NCBI GenBank assembly: GCA_016791285.1
Contig: JAEUMX010000013.1
Span: forward strand, 1 to 10,782
From: Burkholderiales bacterium
GTDB taxonomy: Bacteria > Pseudomonadota > Gammaproteobacteria > Burkholderiales > JAEUMW01
Direction: 5' to 3'
Length of the DNA stretch: 10,782 nucleotides
In this document: positions 1 through 7,196 of the stretch, piece by piece
Layout: each line of letters starts with the position of its first letter
Numbering within the stretch: the first letter of the stretch is position 1
The notes under the pieces: model-generated
What the model was told of the DNA's origin: nothing
The model's database searches: none
The model's input: only the letters and a program-made list of their open reading frames with translations
Program-made: the position numbers and the translations under genes

Positions 1-1359
1 ACCAATCCCAACGACACGGCCAACGTGACTGGCTTCACCCCGCAGATTCGCATTCAGCCGCGCAACGGCATCCTGAGCCTCGGCACCGCCGGCGCGCCGC
101 TGCCTTCCCAGGAACGGCTGGAGCTCGTGGGCTTGCGCAACGCCGGCTCGGCCGCGGGCGCGGTGAACATCGCGGTCGTCGGCAGCGCGCCCGCGCTCGC
201 GACGTGGCATGAGCTCACACCGGCGCAAGCGGGCAACCCGACAGCACCCGGCGGCAAGGAAGTGCACGGCGCGGGCGTGCGGATCACCGGCGGGGCGATC
301 ACCGACATCGCCGACTTCATGCGCGACCGGCTGTTTCCCGCCACCGACGACTTGATCAACGACGCGGGCAGCAACGCGCTGCCGGCGCAGCTGATCAATG
401 CGCCCGCGCAGTGGGCGGCGGTGCTGAAGACGGTGGCGCGGGGGGTGGAAGGCGAGCCCCTGATGTACGAGTGGCTCGATCTCGGCGATCGATCGATGTT
501 CGATGCCTACGATGCGATCGCGGCAGTGATTCCCAATCTGCCCCCGATCGGCAGCATCGGGAACATCAACGCCGCGATGCGGGCGGTCTGCCGCCGCATC
601 CTCAACGCACTCGGCAGGCAGGAGGCGCTGTTCGCCCTCGACGCAGCGATCGGGCGCGCCGAGCGGCTGATCTACATCGAGACCCCGGCGATCGACGGCG
701 AGGCGATCGATGCCGACGGGGCGAATCTCACCTGGCTCGACACGCTGATCGCGCGCCTTGGCGCACGCCCGGGTCTGCACGTGGCGCTGTGTATGCCGCG
801 CGAACTGCTGCCCGGCACGCCCCCTCCGCTTGCCTGGGTGCGCAACGACCGCTGGCACCAGGCGCTCCCGCGACTGCTCGATGCCGGGGGCGACCGCGTG
901 GCGGTGTTCTCGCCCGGCGCCGGACCGTTCTCGCACGTGCGCCTGGCCTCCACCGTGGTCGTGATCGACGACGTGTGGGCGCTGGTCGGCAACACGCACC
1001 TCTGGCGGCGCGGGCTGTCTTTCGACTCATCCCTGGCGGTGGCGGTGTTCGACGAGGCCAACCTGTTCGGGCGCGGCACGGTCGTGAGCGCGCTTCGCGT
1101 GCAGCTTGCCGCCGACCGCCTCGGCGTGCTCAACACGCAGATCCCGCTGGTGGGGCACGAATTCGTGGCGTCGATCAGACGCCTGGCGGAGGGCGGCGGG
1201 GCAGGGCGGCTCGCGCCGGGTGCGATCCCGCGCGCCCCGGCGGGTGAAACGCCGACCGCCACCGACCTGCTGCTGTGGAACCCCGACGGCTCGGTCAGCA
1301 GCGACTTCGAGCTCGACGGCTGGCTGGCCGCCGCGGCGGCACATATGACTTCGGACTGA
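1..1359 (+). CDS. Phospholipase D-like (HKD superfamily) protein, 5'-truncated
   Basis: The frame is open from base 1 to a TGA at 1357-1359, giving 452 visible codons. A GTG at 25 is possible but has no clear ribosome site, so the true start is probably left of the window. Numbering from that GTG, residues 200-344 resemble the C-terminal half of a PLD-fold enzyme: a helix followed by LIYIETPAI (215-223), the counterpart of the usual IYIENQYF strand, then a beta strand LHVALCMP (251-258), then the second HKD-like block with His304, Arg306, Asp315/316 and GNTHLWRRGLSFDSSLAVAV (322-341). PLD superfamily members cleave or transfer phosphodiester bonds. The motif is atypical: Arg replaces Lys, and the spacing from His to Asp is longer than in HxKx4D. 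No first HKD motif is visible; it may lie upstream. About 100 C-terminal residues are low-complexity Ala/Gly/Pro-rich. The fold assignment is fairly sure, but substrate and activity are unknown. Confidence 0.72.
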   Translation, partial: TNPNDTANVTGFTPQIRIQPRNGILSLGTAGAPLPSQERLELVGLRNAGSAAGAVNIAVVGSAPALATWHELTPAQAGNPTAPGGKEVHGAGVRITGGAITDIADFMRDRLFPATDDLINDAGSNALPAQLINAPAQWAAVLKTVARGVEGEPLMYEWLDLGDRSMFDAYDAIAAVIPNLPPIGSIGNINAAMRAVCRRILNALGRQEALFALDAAIGRAERLIYIETPAIDGEAIDADGANLTWLDTLIARLGARPGLHVALCMPRELLPGTPPPLAWVRNDRWHQALPRLLDAGGDRVAVFSPGAGPFSHVRLASTVVVIDDVWALVGNTHLWRRGLSFDSSLAVAVFDEANLFGRGTVVSALRVQLAADRLGVLNTQIPLVGHEFVASIRRLAEGGGAGRLAPGAIPRAPAGETPTATDLLLWNPDGSVSSDFELDGWLAAAAAHMTSD

Positions 1360-1488
1360 TCGGAGCATTGTATCCCGCCGAGCAACACCCCTATTCGCCG
1401 CGCCCGACTTATCGCGCCCGCCGCTGGGGCTTAGGATGCTCGGCATGTACATCAACGCGCTCGACTGCACGGGCGCGGCTTTGTCATC

Positions 1489-1494
1489 GGAGGA
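1489..1494 (+). promoter_or_regulatory. Ribosome binding site that fixes the rnk start
   Basis: GGAGGA lies 7 bases before the ATG at 1502. In-frame ATGs exist further upstream at 1436 and 1445, but they have no comparable site. They would add residues with no counterpart in Rnk proteins, so the 1502 start is preferred. Confidence 0.8.
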
Positions 1495-1501
1495 TGGGCG
1501 A

Positions 1502-1891
1502 ATGAATCTGGAGAATCTGATCCTGACCGACAACGACTTCGTCCGGCTCATGGCGTTGCAGCCGGATCCGGAGCTGCGCGCGGAACTGGAGCGGGCGGTC
1601 GTGGTGTCGCCAGCCGCCGTGCCCCGCGAGGTGGTCACGATGCATTCCCGGGTGCGCTACCTGGACGAGACGAGCGGCCACAGGCGCGAGATCCAGATCG
1701 TCTATCCACCCGAGGCCGACGTCGCCCACGGCAAGATCTCGGTGCTCGCGCCGGTTGGTGCCGCGCTGGTCGGGCTCGCGGTGGGCCAGGCGATCGAGTG
1801 GAATTTTCCCGGCGGCACGCGGCGGCTGCGCGTGGAGGCGGTGATCTCTCAGCCGGAAGCGCAATTGCACGACGGCGGCGCGGCTGCCTAG
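1502..1891 (+). CDS. rnk: Nucleoside diphosphate kinase regulator Rnk (GreA/GreB C-terminal-like)
   Basis: This 129-residue protein has the layout of Rnk. A short N-terminal helical region (about 1-42; E. coli Rnk has a short coiled coil here) is followed by the GreA/GreB-like FKBP-fold domain (about 43-122). Characteristic blocks are VTMHSRVRYLD, the QIVYPPEAD strand, ISVLAPVGAALVGLAVGQAIEW and the FPGG turn before the last strand. The E. coli protein is of similar length (136 residues). In that family Rnk binds RNA polymerase near the secondary channel and competes with GreA/GreB and DksA-type factors, but it lacks the long acidic-tipped coiled coil needed for transcript cleavage. The old name refers to an effect on nucleoside diphosphate kinase levels. 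The gene is followed after 41 bases by the HPF-like gene on the same strand, suggesting co-transcription. A strong ribosome site supports the start. Confidence 0.9.
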   Translation: MNLENLILTDNDFVRLMALQPDPELRAELERAVVVSPAAVPREVVTMHSRVRYLDETSGHRREIQIVYPPEADVAHGKISVLAPVGAALVGLAVGQAIEWNFPGGTRRLRVEAVISQPEAQLHDGGAAA

Positions 1892-1932
1892 CCGTTCGGA
1901 TTGCTGGTCCACGGAAAGATGGAGGTATACCG

Positions 1933-2292
1933 ATGAAGATCGAGATTCACGCGCGCCGTTTCTCACTGACCGAGGGACTGCGAGAGCACGTCGTCCGGCG
2001 CATCGAGTACGCGCTGCGCTCGTATCGCATGTGGGTCGATCGGGTCGAGGTGGAGCTGGGAGACGTGAACGGTCCGCGCGGCGGCCCCGGCAAGTCTTGT
2101 CGCGTGATGGTGCGGCTGCCGAAACTGCACGTGCTGGTGATCCACGACCTGGGAGCCGATCTCTACGCGGTCATAAGCTCCGCGGCGGAGCGGGCAGGGC
2201 ACACGGTGGGGCGTCGCCTGGCGCAGCGCGTCCGGATCAAGCGCCGGCTCGGCATGAGGTTCGACGCGCGCGTGCAATCTTTCGCCACCTGA
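1933..2292 (+). CDS. HPF/RaiA-family ribosome-associated (hibernation) protein, short form
   Basis: The 119-residue product has the short HPF/YfiA layout. A first strand MKIEIHARRFSLTEGL leads into helix 1 (REHVVRRIEYALRSY), followed by VDRVEVELGDVNG, a strand with CRVMVRLPKLHVLVIHD, and helix 2 DLYAVISSAAERAGHTVGRRLAQR. It ends in a basic tail with the motif RIKRR. Family members bind the 30S decoding region and inactivate ribosomes in stationary phase or stress. The long-form C-terminal dimerisation domain is absent. The acidic positions typical of HPF are only partly kept, so it may be a divergent paralogue rather than the main hibernation factor. GGAGG at 1921-1925 lies 7 bases before the ATG. 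It follows rnk closely, pairing a transcription-side and a translation-side regulator. The last ten residues, after the basic tail, look poorly conserved. Confidence 0.85.
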   Translation: MKIEIHARRFSLTEGLREHVVRRIEYALRSYRMWVDRVEVELGDVNGPRGGPGKSCRVMVRLPKLHVLVIHDLGADLYAVISSAAERAGHTVGRRLAQRVRIKRRLGMRFDARVQSFAT

Positions 2293-2347
2293 CCGGCTTT
2301 CTAGCAGCTTGTCGGAGATGGATCGTTGACGGTTGGGTCTTTACTGC

Positions 2348-3109
2348 TCAGATTGCGGCACCGCCGGAAATACTCAGGGCCTCGCCGGTGATGTAGCCCG
2401 CAGATGGCCCAGCGAGGAAGCAGACCGTGTCGGCCACCTCCTCCAGGGTGGCAATGCGGCGGATCGGAAGCTGCGCCAGCATGGCACCATGTTTCGGAAT
2501 CTCGCCGGCCGCTTCCGCGGCCATGTCCGTGGGCATGATGCCCGGCTGGACGACGTTCACCGTGATGTTGCGAGGGCCGAGGTCGCGCGCAACGCCCTTC
2601 GCGTATCCGATGAGCGCCGCCTTCGTTCCGGCGTAGTCGGCGATCCCCGGGAAGGGTACGTGGGTGCCGAGGCGAGAGCCGATGAAGATGATCCGGCCGC
2701 CATCCGTCAGCCTGGGGGCTGCCGCGCGCGTGTTGGCGATCGACCCCATGACGTTGACCTGCCACTGTCGGTTGTACTTCGCTTCATCGAGACCGGGGTC
2801 GTCGACCAACTGACCCTGGATCGCGACGCCGGCATTGTTCACGAGGATGTCGAGCTTGCCGAGTTCCGCAATCACCTTGTCGACCAGAGGCCTGGCGGAA
2901 GCAAGGTCGGCCTGGTCGCTCTGGATTGCCATCGCACGTACGCCCTTGGCTTTGAGCTTCTGCACGACGGCCGCCGCCTTCTCGGCCGAGGCCGCGTAAC
3001 TGATTGCCACGTCTGCGCCACGATCGGCGAACGCTTGTGCCAGCGCGGCACCAAGGCCGCGTGAGCCGCCGGTGATGAGGACGACTTTGCCAGCCAATGT
3101 TTTCTGCAT
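2348..3109 (-). CDS. SDR-family oxidoreductase (classical, FabG-like)
   Basis: This 253-residue protein is a classical short-chain dehydrogenase. The Rossmann cofactor loop is TGGSRGLG (13-20), followed by NNAG (91-94). The catalytic tetrad is complete: Asn119, Ser145 (in FIGSRLG), Tyr159 and Lys163 (YAGTK). PGIMPTDM occupies the usual PG motif region, and the end SISGGAAI matches the family's C-terminal signature. Arg17 in the TGGSRG loop and the absence of an acidic residue at the end of strand 2 (AISYAAS) favour NADPH over NADH; this is an inference. The likely reaction is reversible oxidation of an alcohol to a ketone; the substrate is not predictable. GAGAGG at 3117-3122 supports the ATG. 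The gene lies 105 bases downstream of the GH3 gene on the same strand and converges with the HPF-like gene. It may be the last gene of the unit starting near 6150. Confidence 0.88.
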   Translation of the reverse strand: MQKTLAGKVVLITGGSRGLGAALAQAFADRGADVAISYAASAEKAAAVVQKLKAKGVRAMAIQSDQADLASARPLVDKVIAELGKLDILVNNAGVAIQGQLVDDPGLDEAKYNRQWQVNVMGSIANTRAAAPRLTDGGRIIFIGSRLGTHVPFPGIADYAGTKAALIGYAKGVARDLGPRNITVNVVQPGIMPTDMAAEAAGEIPKHGAMLAQLPIRRIATLEEVADTVCFLAGPSAGYITGEALSISGGAAI

Positions 3110-3214
3110 GATTTAGCCTCTCTGTTGTTGAGCGAACCGACAGCTCCCGGGATGGTTCATGATGAAAAAGCGCCCAGTACCAAAATCGCCCACCGGCGTT
3201 TTCGACCAGGTGCA

Positions 3215-5218
3215 TCAGCGTGCTGAATCCTTGCTTGATGTTGTGTCGCGGCCGGCTCCGCGGCGGTAGAGCGGTCCGCGCGAGTCGTCGGCAACTGCCG
3301 GATCCTGTGCTGCAACCGCCTCCATGCTCGATGGAAACTCGAACGGCAGGCGTCCTCGTGCAACCAGTTTGCCGGTCACGACGTCCAGCAGCGCCGCGTC
3401 GGACACGCCGAAATTCACCATGATCGCGCTTGCCATTCCATCCACCGGGCCAAGCACGGCAGGGCGGTCGGCGAACAGCGCAACCGCCACTTTGGTCTTG
3501 CCGCCAAGTTGGCTGACGAGATCATGCCCCGCTTCGCCCGGCCGGAAGTCGAGCCGCCCCTCGTGGTAGCGGCCGCCGAAGAAGTAAAGCGGGTGAAGCT
3601 GCTCGAAGGGCGTGCTCAGACGGACCAGGGCGACATCCGCGTCTTCAGGCCGCTCGACCACCACCAGAGCGCGCGAACGCGCGGCATCGGCATCGATGTC
3701 CTTCAGCCAGACGCGCGTTCCGGCCTCGAGCGGGAAGATGCCATCGTTCTTCAACAGGACCTGCGCAGCCGCCTGCGCCTCGTGCGCTTCCTGTGAGATC
3801 GCGGCGGAGCCGACGAGGCGCTGCGCAGCCTCGGCATCGACGTAGGGATTCTCGAACAGCCCCATCTGGAATTTCGGAATCAGGATGCGCACCGCAGCCG
3901 CATCCACCGCCGACTCCTGCACCAGACCCTTGTTCACTGCCTGCACGACGAGCTCGGTCTGGGTCACCCCGCCAAACTGGTCGATTCCCGCATGGACCCC
4001 CTTCGCGACGCGTTCCAGCATGGTGAGGTCCTCCACGCCCCAGGGCATGGCAAGCTCGGACGGGCCTTGCGGCTTCGTCGGGTGCATGCACTGCGCGCTG
4101 CAGTCCAGGGTGATGGCCCAATCCGACAGCACGATGCCCTTGAAGCCTTCTTCGCGGCGCAGCTTGTCCTGCAGCAACTGTGTGCTGAACCCCGCGCCGA
4201 CCGGCTCGAGTGCCTTGCCCGCGACCGTCGTGCCCTGCACGATCGAATAGGCCGGCATGACGGCCCCCACCTTGACGCGGAAGGCGCCGTCGAATGCCAT
4301 CGCGTGGGCTTGCAGGCTTTGGTCGTCGATCTTGGCGAAGCGGCCGTAGTAGTTGTGCCCATCCCATCCCTCGGGCGTGGCGCCGTAGGCGACCCAGTGC
4401 TTGACCACCGACAACACGCCGTCGGCCTGCAATCCGTCGTCGCCGCCCTGAAAACCTTCGACGTAGGCCTGCACCAGCTCGCGCACCATGGCCGGATCGG
4501 AACCGAAGGTGCCCGTGCCCCGCGCCCAGCGCGGTTCCGTGAACAGATCGGCCTGTGGCGACAGCGCCTGGTGTATGCCTGTGGCGCGATACTCCATGCG
4601 CGCGACTTGCGCGAAACGCTTCATCAGCTCGACATCGCCCAGCGCGCCGAAACCCAGCGGCTCCGGCCACTGCGAATAGCCGCTCGACCGGTGCGAGGCT
4701 CCTGGCACGAAGTGGAAGTGGTTTCTCGGGTCGGTGCTGATGGTCAGCGGAATGGCCAGCTGCGTCTGTTCGGCCAGTTCCTGCACCTTGTTGTTCTCCA
4801 GCGCCATCGTCCGGGGGCTGACGCCAAGGGATGTCACGAGGCTCGTGATGTGCTTGTCAGCGATGTAGGCGCGCGTGCCCTCGATGTCATAGGCTTCGGC
4901 GAAAATAAAACTGCCACCTGCACCGGGCAGCGATCCATGCATCATCGTGCCGGCCTTCTCGGCCAGGGTCATGCGCCTGACGAGATCGTCCGCCCGGATA
5001 GCCGGCGCCAAACGCCAGTCTTCGAACGGGCTGAGCTTGCCGTCGCGGTCCAGGTCGCGAAACGACAGTCCGTCACGCTCGATGACCGGCACGAAGCGAC
5101 TTCCCAGAATCGGCTGCCGTGTCGCAAGGCTGCTGTCAGGCGTTTCACTGTGCACAGGGGCCGCGGCGATGGCCGTGGCGATGGCCGCGACCGATGCGAG
5201 AACCTGGAAGAACTTCAT
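3215..5218 (-). CDS. Exported glycoside hydrolase family 3 protein (beta-glucosidase-like)
   Basis: The 667-residue product starts with a signal peptide (hydrophobic to about residue 20; likely cleavage after VHS, near 24). An N-terminal segment carries a 12-residue EF-hand-like loop (Asp55, Asp57, Asp59, Gly60, Leu62, Glu66). The GH3 TIM-barrel domain follows: MTLAEKAGTMMHG (83-95), the SPQADLFTEPRWARGTGTFG block (220-239), VVKHWVAYGA (271-280) and the nucleophile region GIVLSDWAI with Asp366. A second alpha/beta sandwich domain begins near ISQEAHEAQAAAQVLLKNDG (474-493). The fibronectin-III-like C-terminal domain found in longer GH3 beta-glucosidases is absent. GH3 enzymes release beta-linked sugars with retention of configuration; specificity cannot be read here. 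I could not place the acid/base residue with confidence. AGGAA lies just before the ATG. It lies 41 bases downstream of an SDR gene on the same strand, suggesting one transcript. Confidence 0.9.
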   Translation of the reverse strand: MKFFQVLASVAAIATAIAAAPVHSETPDSSLATRQPILGSRFVPVIERDGLSFRDLDRDGKLSPFEDWRLAPAIRADDLVRRMTLAEKAGTMMHGSLPGAGGSFIFAEAYDIEGTRAYIADKHITSLVTSLGVSPRTMALENNKVQELAEQTQLAIPLTISTDPRNHFHFVPGASHRSSGYSQWPEPLGFGALGDVELMKRFAQVARMEYRATGIHQALSPQADLFTEPRWARGTGTFGSDPAMVRELVQAYVEGFQGGDDGLQADGVLSVVKHWVAYGATPEGWDGHNYYGRFAKIDDQSLQAHAMAFDGAFRVKVGAVMPAYSIVQGTTVAGKALEPVGAGFSTQLLQDKLRREEGFKGIVLSDWAITLDCSAQCMHPTKPQGPSELAMPWGVEDLTMLERVAKGVHAGIDQFGGVTQTELVVQAVNKGLVQESAVDAAAVRILIPKFQMGLFENPYVDAEAAQRLVGSAAISQEAHEAQAAAQVLLKNDGIFPLEAGTRVWLKDIDADAARSRALVVVERPEDADVALVRLSTPFEQLHPLYFFGGRYHEGRLDFRPGEAGHDLVSQLGGKTKVAVALFADRPAVLGPVDGMASAIMVNFGVSDAALLDVVTGKLVARGRLPFEFPSSMEAVAAQDPAVADDSRGPLYRRGAGRDTTSSKDSAR

Positions 5219-5259
5219 GACGATTCCTGTGGTTGAAATCCGCTGATGCAGGGTTGGGT

Positions 5260-6150
5260 TCAGCGCTGCGCGCGCGCAACCAGCGCGTCCGATGCCGCGA
5301 GGAACCGCGTGCGGTAGCTCGGGTCAACGAGCCGCGCGGTCGGTGGAACCGAGTCGCCCTTGCGGTTGAACATCGCGCCGCTGTGACCCTCGAGATCGGA
5401 CGAGACGAGCAGTGGCACGATACGCTCGGCGTACTGCTCGGGCGTCGGCGTGAAAAGACCAATGAGCCCTTCGACGATCTTCGACTTGAGCGATCCCTTG
5501 CCGAAGAAGCTGTCGCGAATCCCGGTCCTGATAATGCCCGGGCTCAGGCCGAAGAGCGTCGCGTGCGCATAGCGCGTCGCCCCGTCGATCACGAGCATCT
5601 CGTTGCCCGCGACCGTGTTCGTGTGCACGCGCATCGGCGCATAGGAGCGCTCGGCGTTCAGATCGTCGGCCGAGCCGGCCTGGTTGGTACCGGGCATGCC
5701 CATGACGAACACCCGCGGCTTCAGTCTCGCGCGTTCGGCCGTGCGGTCCTTGCCGAGCCGAGGCGCTAGCTCGCGCAGGATGACGAGGCGGCTCAGGTAG
5801 CTGACCGCCACCTCGCGCTCGATGCCTTCGGAGGTCTCCTCGCGCTGCGGCGCGGGCATGATGCCCGTCGTGAACACGACGAGGTCGAGCTGCTCGGCCG
5901 GCAGTTCCTTGCCGATGCGCGCCGCCTCGCGCATCAGGCTCAGATCCGCCTTCCTGAACGTGATGTTGGCCACGCCATCGTCGCGGAAGGTCCTGCCGAC
6001 GACGATGACCTTCGCACCTCTCGCAGCGAGGCTCTTGCTGATGGCCCGCCCGATGCCAGCCGTGCCGCCGACGACGGCGACCCTCCACTCGGAGAGATCG
6101 AGGTCGTTCACCGAAACGCGCTGCCAAGTGATCTTTCCGTTCGTCTTCAT
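5260..6150 (-). CDS. Atypical SDR-fold protein lacking a canonical Tyr-x3-Lys site
   Basis: The 296-residue protein has an SDR-type Rossmann fold: the nucleotide loop GGTAGIGRAI (28-37), strand AKVIVVGRT (46-54) and FTTGIMPAPQREET (93-106) in place of the NNAG region. A PG motif (GLSPGIIRTGIRDSFFG, 201-217) follows the expected catalytic zone. That zone is unusual: GMPGTNQAGSADDLNAERSYAPMRVHTNTVAGNEML has Tyr170 followed at +4 by Arg174, not Lys, and no clear catalytic Ser. It may therefore be a divergent reductase, related to families that include long-chain or light-type reductases, or a non-catalytic binding protein. The ATG at 6150 is preferred; an in-frame TTG at 6162 also exists and neither has a strong ribosome site. 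It is the first gene of the GH3 unit and is divergent from the LysR gene, which likely controls it. There is no signal peptide, so it is cytoplasmic. Confidence 0.82.
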   Translation of the reverse strand: MKTNGKITWQRVSVNDLDLSEWRVAVVGGTAGIGRAISKSLAARGAKVIVVGRTFRDDGVANITFRKADLSLMREAARIGKELPAEQLDLVVFTTGIMPAPQREETSEGIEREVAVSYLSRLVILRELAPRLGKDRTAERARLKPRVFVMGMPGTNQAGSADDLNAERSYAPMRVHTNTVAGNEMLVIDGATRYAHATLFGLSPGIIRTGIRDSFFGKGSLKSKIVEGLIGLFTPTPEQYAERIVPLLVSSDLEGHSGAMFNRKGDSVPPTARLVDPSYRTRFLAASDALVARAQR

Positions 6151-6213
6151 GGTCCAGTCCAAGGCTCCGCTTCAGGGTGTGCACGAGGGATTGCCGCAGG
6201 AAACTGCTTAGAG

Positions 6214-6226
6214 TCATTCACGATGA
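6214..6226. promoter_or_regulatory. Candidate LysR-type operator (T-N11-A palindrome)
   Basis: TCATTCACGATGA has arms TCAT and ATGA around five bases, with T and A separated by exactly 11 bases, the consensus form of LysR-type sites. It lies between the divergent SDR and LysR genes, where such operators are usually found. The right arm overlaps a second inverted repeat (CGATGAT at 6221-6227 with ATCATCG at 6251-6257). A short palindrome can occur by chance, so confidence is moderate. Confidence 0.4.
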
Positions 6227-6242
6227 TGTCCTCGAAATTGTC

Positions 6243-6293
6243 TTGACGGGATCATCGCTCTTATTGATTCTGAGATAAATATGCTACTTTGCA
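6243..6293 (+). promoter_or_regulatory. AT-rich divergent promoter region, possible lysR promoter
   Basis: This is the most AT-rich stretch in an otherwise GC-rich window. TTGACG at 6243-6248 fits a -35 box. The best partner at 17 bases is GATTCT, which is poor; GATAAA (6274-6279) is a better -10 sequence but is too far away. The region therefore probably holds promoters for one or both divergent genes, but exact elements cannot be fixed. Confidence 0.3.
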
Positions 6294-6317
6294 GATGACT
6301 GCTGCCTTGGTGAAACA

Positions 6318-7196
6318 ATGGAGCCCGAACTCAATGACATCGCCCTGTTCGTGGAGGTCGCCAAGGCCAAGAGCTTTCGGCGGGCGGCCGAAGCGATCGG
6401 GATGCCGAACCCTACGCTGTCGCGCCGCATCAGCGCATTGGAAAAAGCCATCGGCCTGCGCCTGCTGCACCGCACGACGCGCAAGGTCGAGCTGACCGAG
6501 GCTGGACAGATTTACTTCGAGCGTTGCAAACGCATCGTCGATGAGGCCCGCCTGGCGCACGAGCAGCTCGGCGAAATGCTCGCGCAGCCCAGTGGTGTGT
6601 TGCGCGCCTCATTTCCTGTCGACTTTGCCGTGACCTACCTGGCGCCGCTGGTGGTCGAGTTCGCCAGCCTCTATCCGGGCATCAGCTTCGACTTCGATCT
6701 CACGCCCAGGCGAGTCGACCTGGTCAGCGAGCCCTTTGACGTGGCGATACGAACGGGCAGGCCAGAGAACTCGCAGTTGATCGCGCGTCTGCTGGCGGAG
6801 CTGCCGACCCATCTCTATGCCTCGCCCCGCTATCTGGAACGCATGGGCGAGCCCATGACGCCTGTCGAGCTGGAGCGGCACGAGTGCCTCGGCATCCTGA
6901 AGGCGACATCGTGGGCGCTGCACGACGGAACGGCGACCACCCCGGTTGCATTGGGCGGCGGCCGGTTCACGCTCAACAGCATGGGGATGATTCGTGCGCT
7001 GGCCACCCTCGGCATGGGCATCGTCCTGATGCCCGAGCAGCTGGTGGCCGACGACCTGGCCAGCGGAAAATTGCGCCAGATCCTGCGCCAATGGCGAGGC
7101 GATCCCGCGCCTGTCTATGCGATCACTGAAACACGCTTGCTACCGGCGAAGACGCAACGCTTCATCGAGTTTCTTCGCGAACGCCTGGGACGCTGA
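6318..7196 (+). CDS. LysR-family transcriptional regulator (CrgA/DmlR-like)
   Basis: The 292-residue protein has the LysR N-terminal winged helix-turn-helix at about residues 5-63, including SFRRAAEAIGMPNPTLSRRI (19-38), followed by LEKAIGLRLLHRTTRKVELTEAG (41-63) and the linker helix. The periplasmic-binding-like effector domain begins near GVLRASFPVDFAVTYLAP (93-110) and ends at about 290, the usual LysR length. Such regulators bind as tetramers to T-N11-A sites and respond to a small metabolite. This gene is divergent from the SDR/GH3 unit, the classic arrangement for direct control plus autoregulation. A candidate operator lies between them. The ribosome site is weak (GGTGA before the ATG), but the start matches the family's usual N-terminus. 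It converges with the histidine kinase gene, with 29 bases between stops. The effector is unknown; a glycoside or aglycone handled by the neighbouring enzymes is an inference. Confidence 0.92.
   Translation: MEPELNDIALFVEVAKAKSFRRAAEAIGMPNPTLSRRISALEKAIGLRLLHRTTRKVELTEAGQIYFERCKRIVDEARLAHEQLGEMLAQPSGVLRASFPVDFAVTYLAPLVVEFASLYPGISFDFDLTPRRVDLVSEPFDVAIRTGRPENSQLIARLLAELPTHLYASPRYLERMGEPMTPVELERHECLGILKATSWALHDGTATTPVALGGGRFTLNSMGMIRALATLGMGIVLMPEQLVADDLASGKLRQILRQWRGDPAPVYAITETRLLPAKTQRFIEFLRERLGR

Noticed and set aside
411..1247. Long plus-strand open frame inside the PLD-like gene
   Set aside because: Product is Arg/Ala/Gly-rich without domains and lies wholly within a recognisable gene in another frame; typical GC-rich shadow.
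1360..1501. Gap upstream of rnk searched for a promoter or terminator
   Set aside because: No convincing -35/-10 pair or hairpin-plus-T-tract was seen.
2301..2315. CTAGCAGCTTGTCGG between the HPF-like and SDR genes, reminiscent of an insertion-sequence end
   Set aside because: I found no matching inverted copy, target duplication or transposase in the window, so it cannot be supported as a mobile-element end.
2784..3215. Minus-strand frame starting at the GH3 stop (TGATG overlap), 143 codons
   Set aside because: The stop/start overlap is suggestive, but no ribosome site is seen, the protein is unrecognisable, and most of it runs out of frame through the classical SDR gene. Only its first 35 or so codons lie in the gap.
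3992..5236. 414-codon open frame antisense to the GH3 gene
   Set aside because: Its complement encodes a clear GH3 protein with signal peptide and catalytic motifs. The antisense product has no recognisable domain and reflects high GC at third positions.
5324..6217. 297-codon minus-strand frame overlapping the atypical SDR gene
   Set aside because: Low-complexity Arg/Ala/Gly product, whereas the overlapping frame at 5260-6150 has an SDR nucleotide-binding loop.
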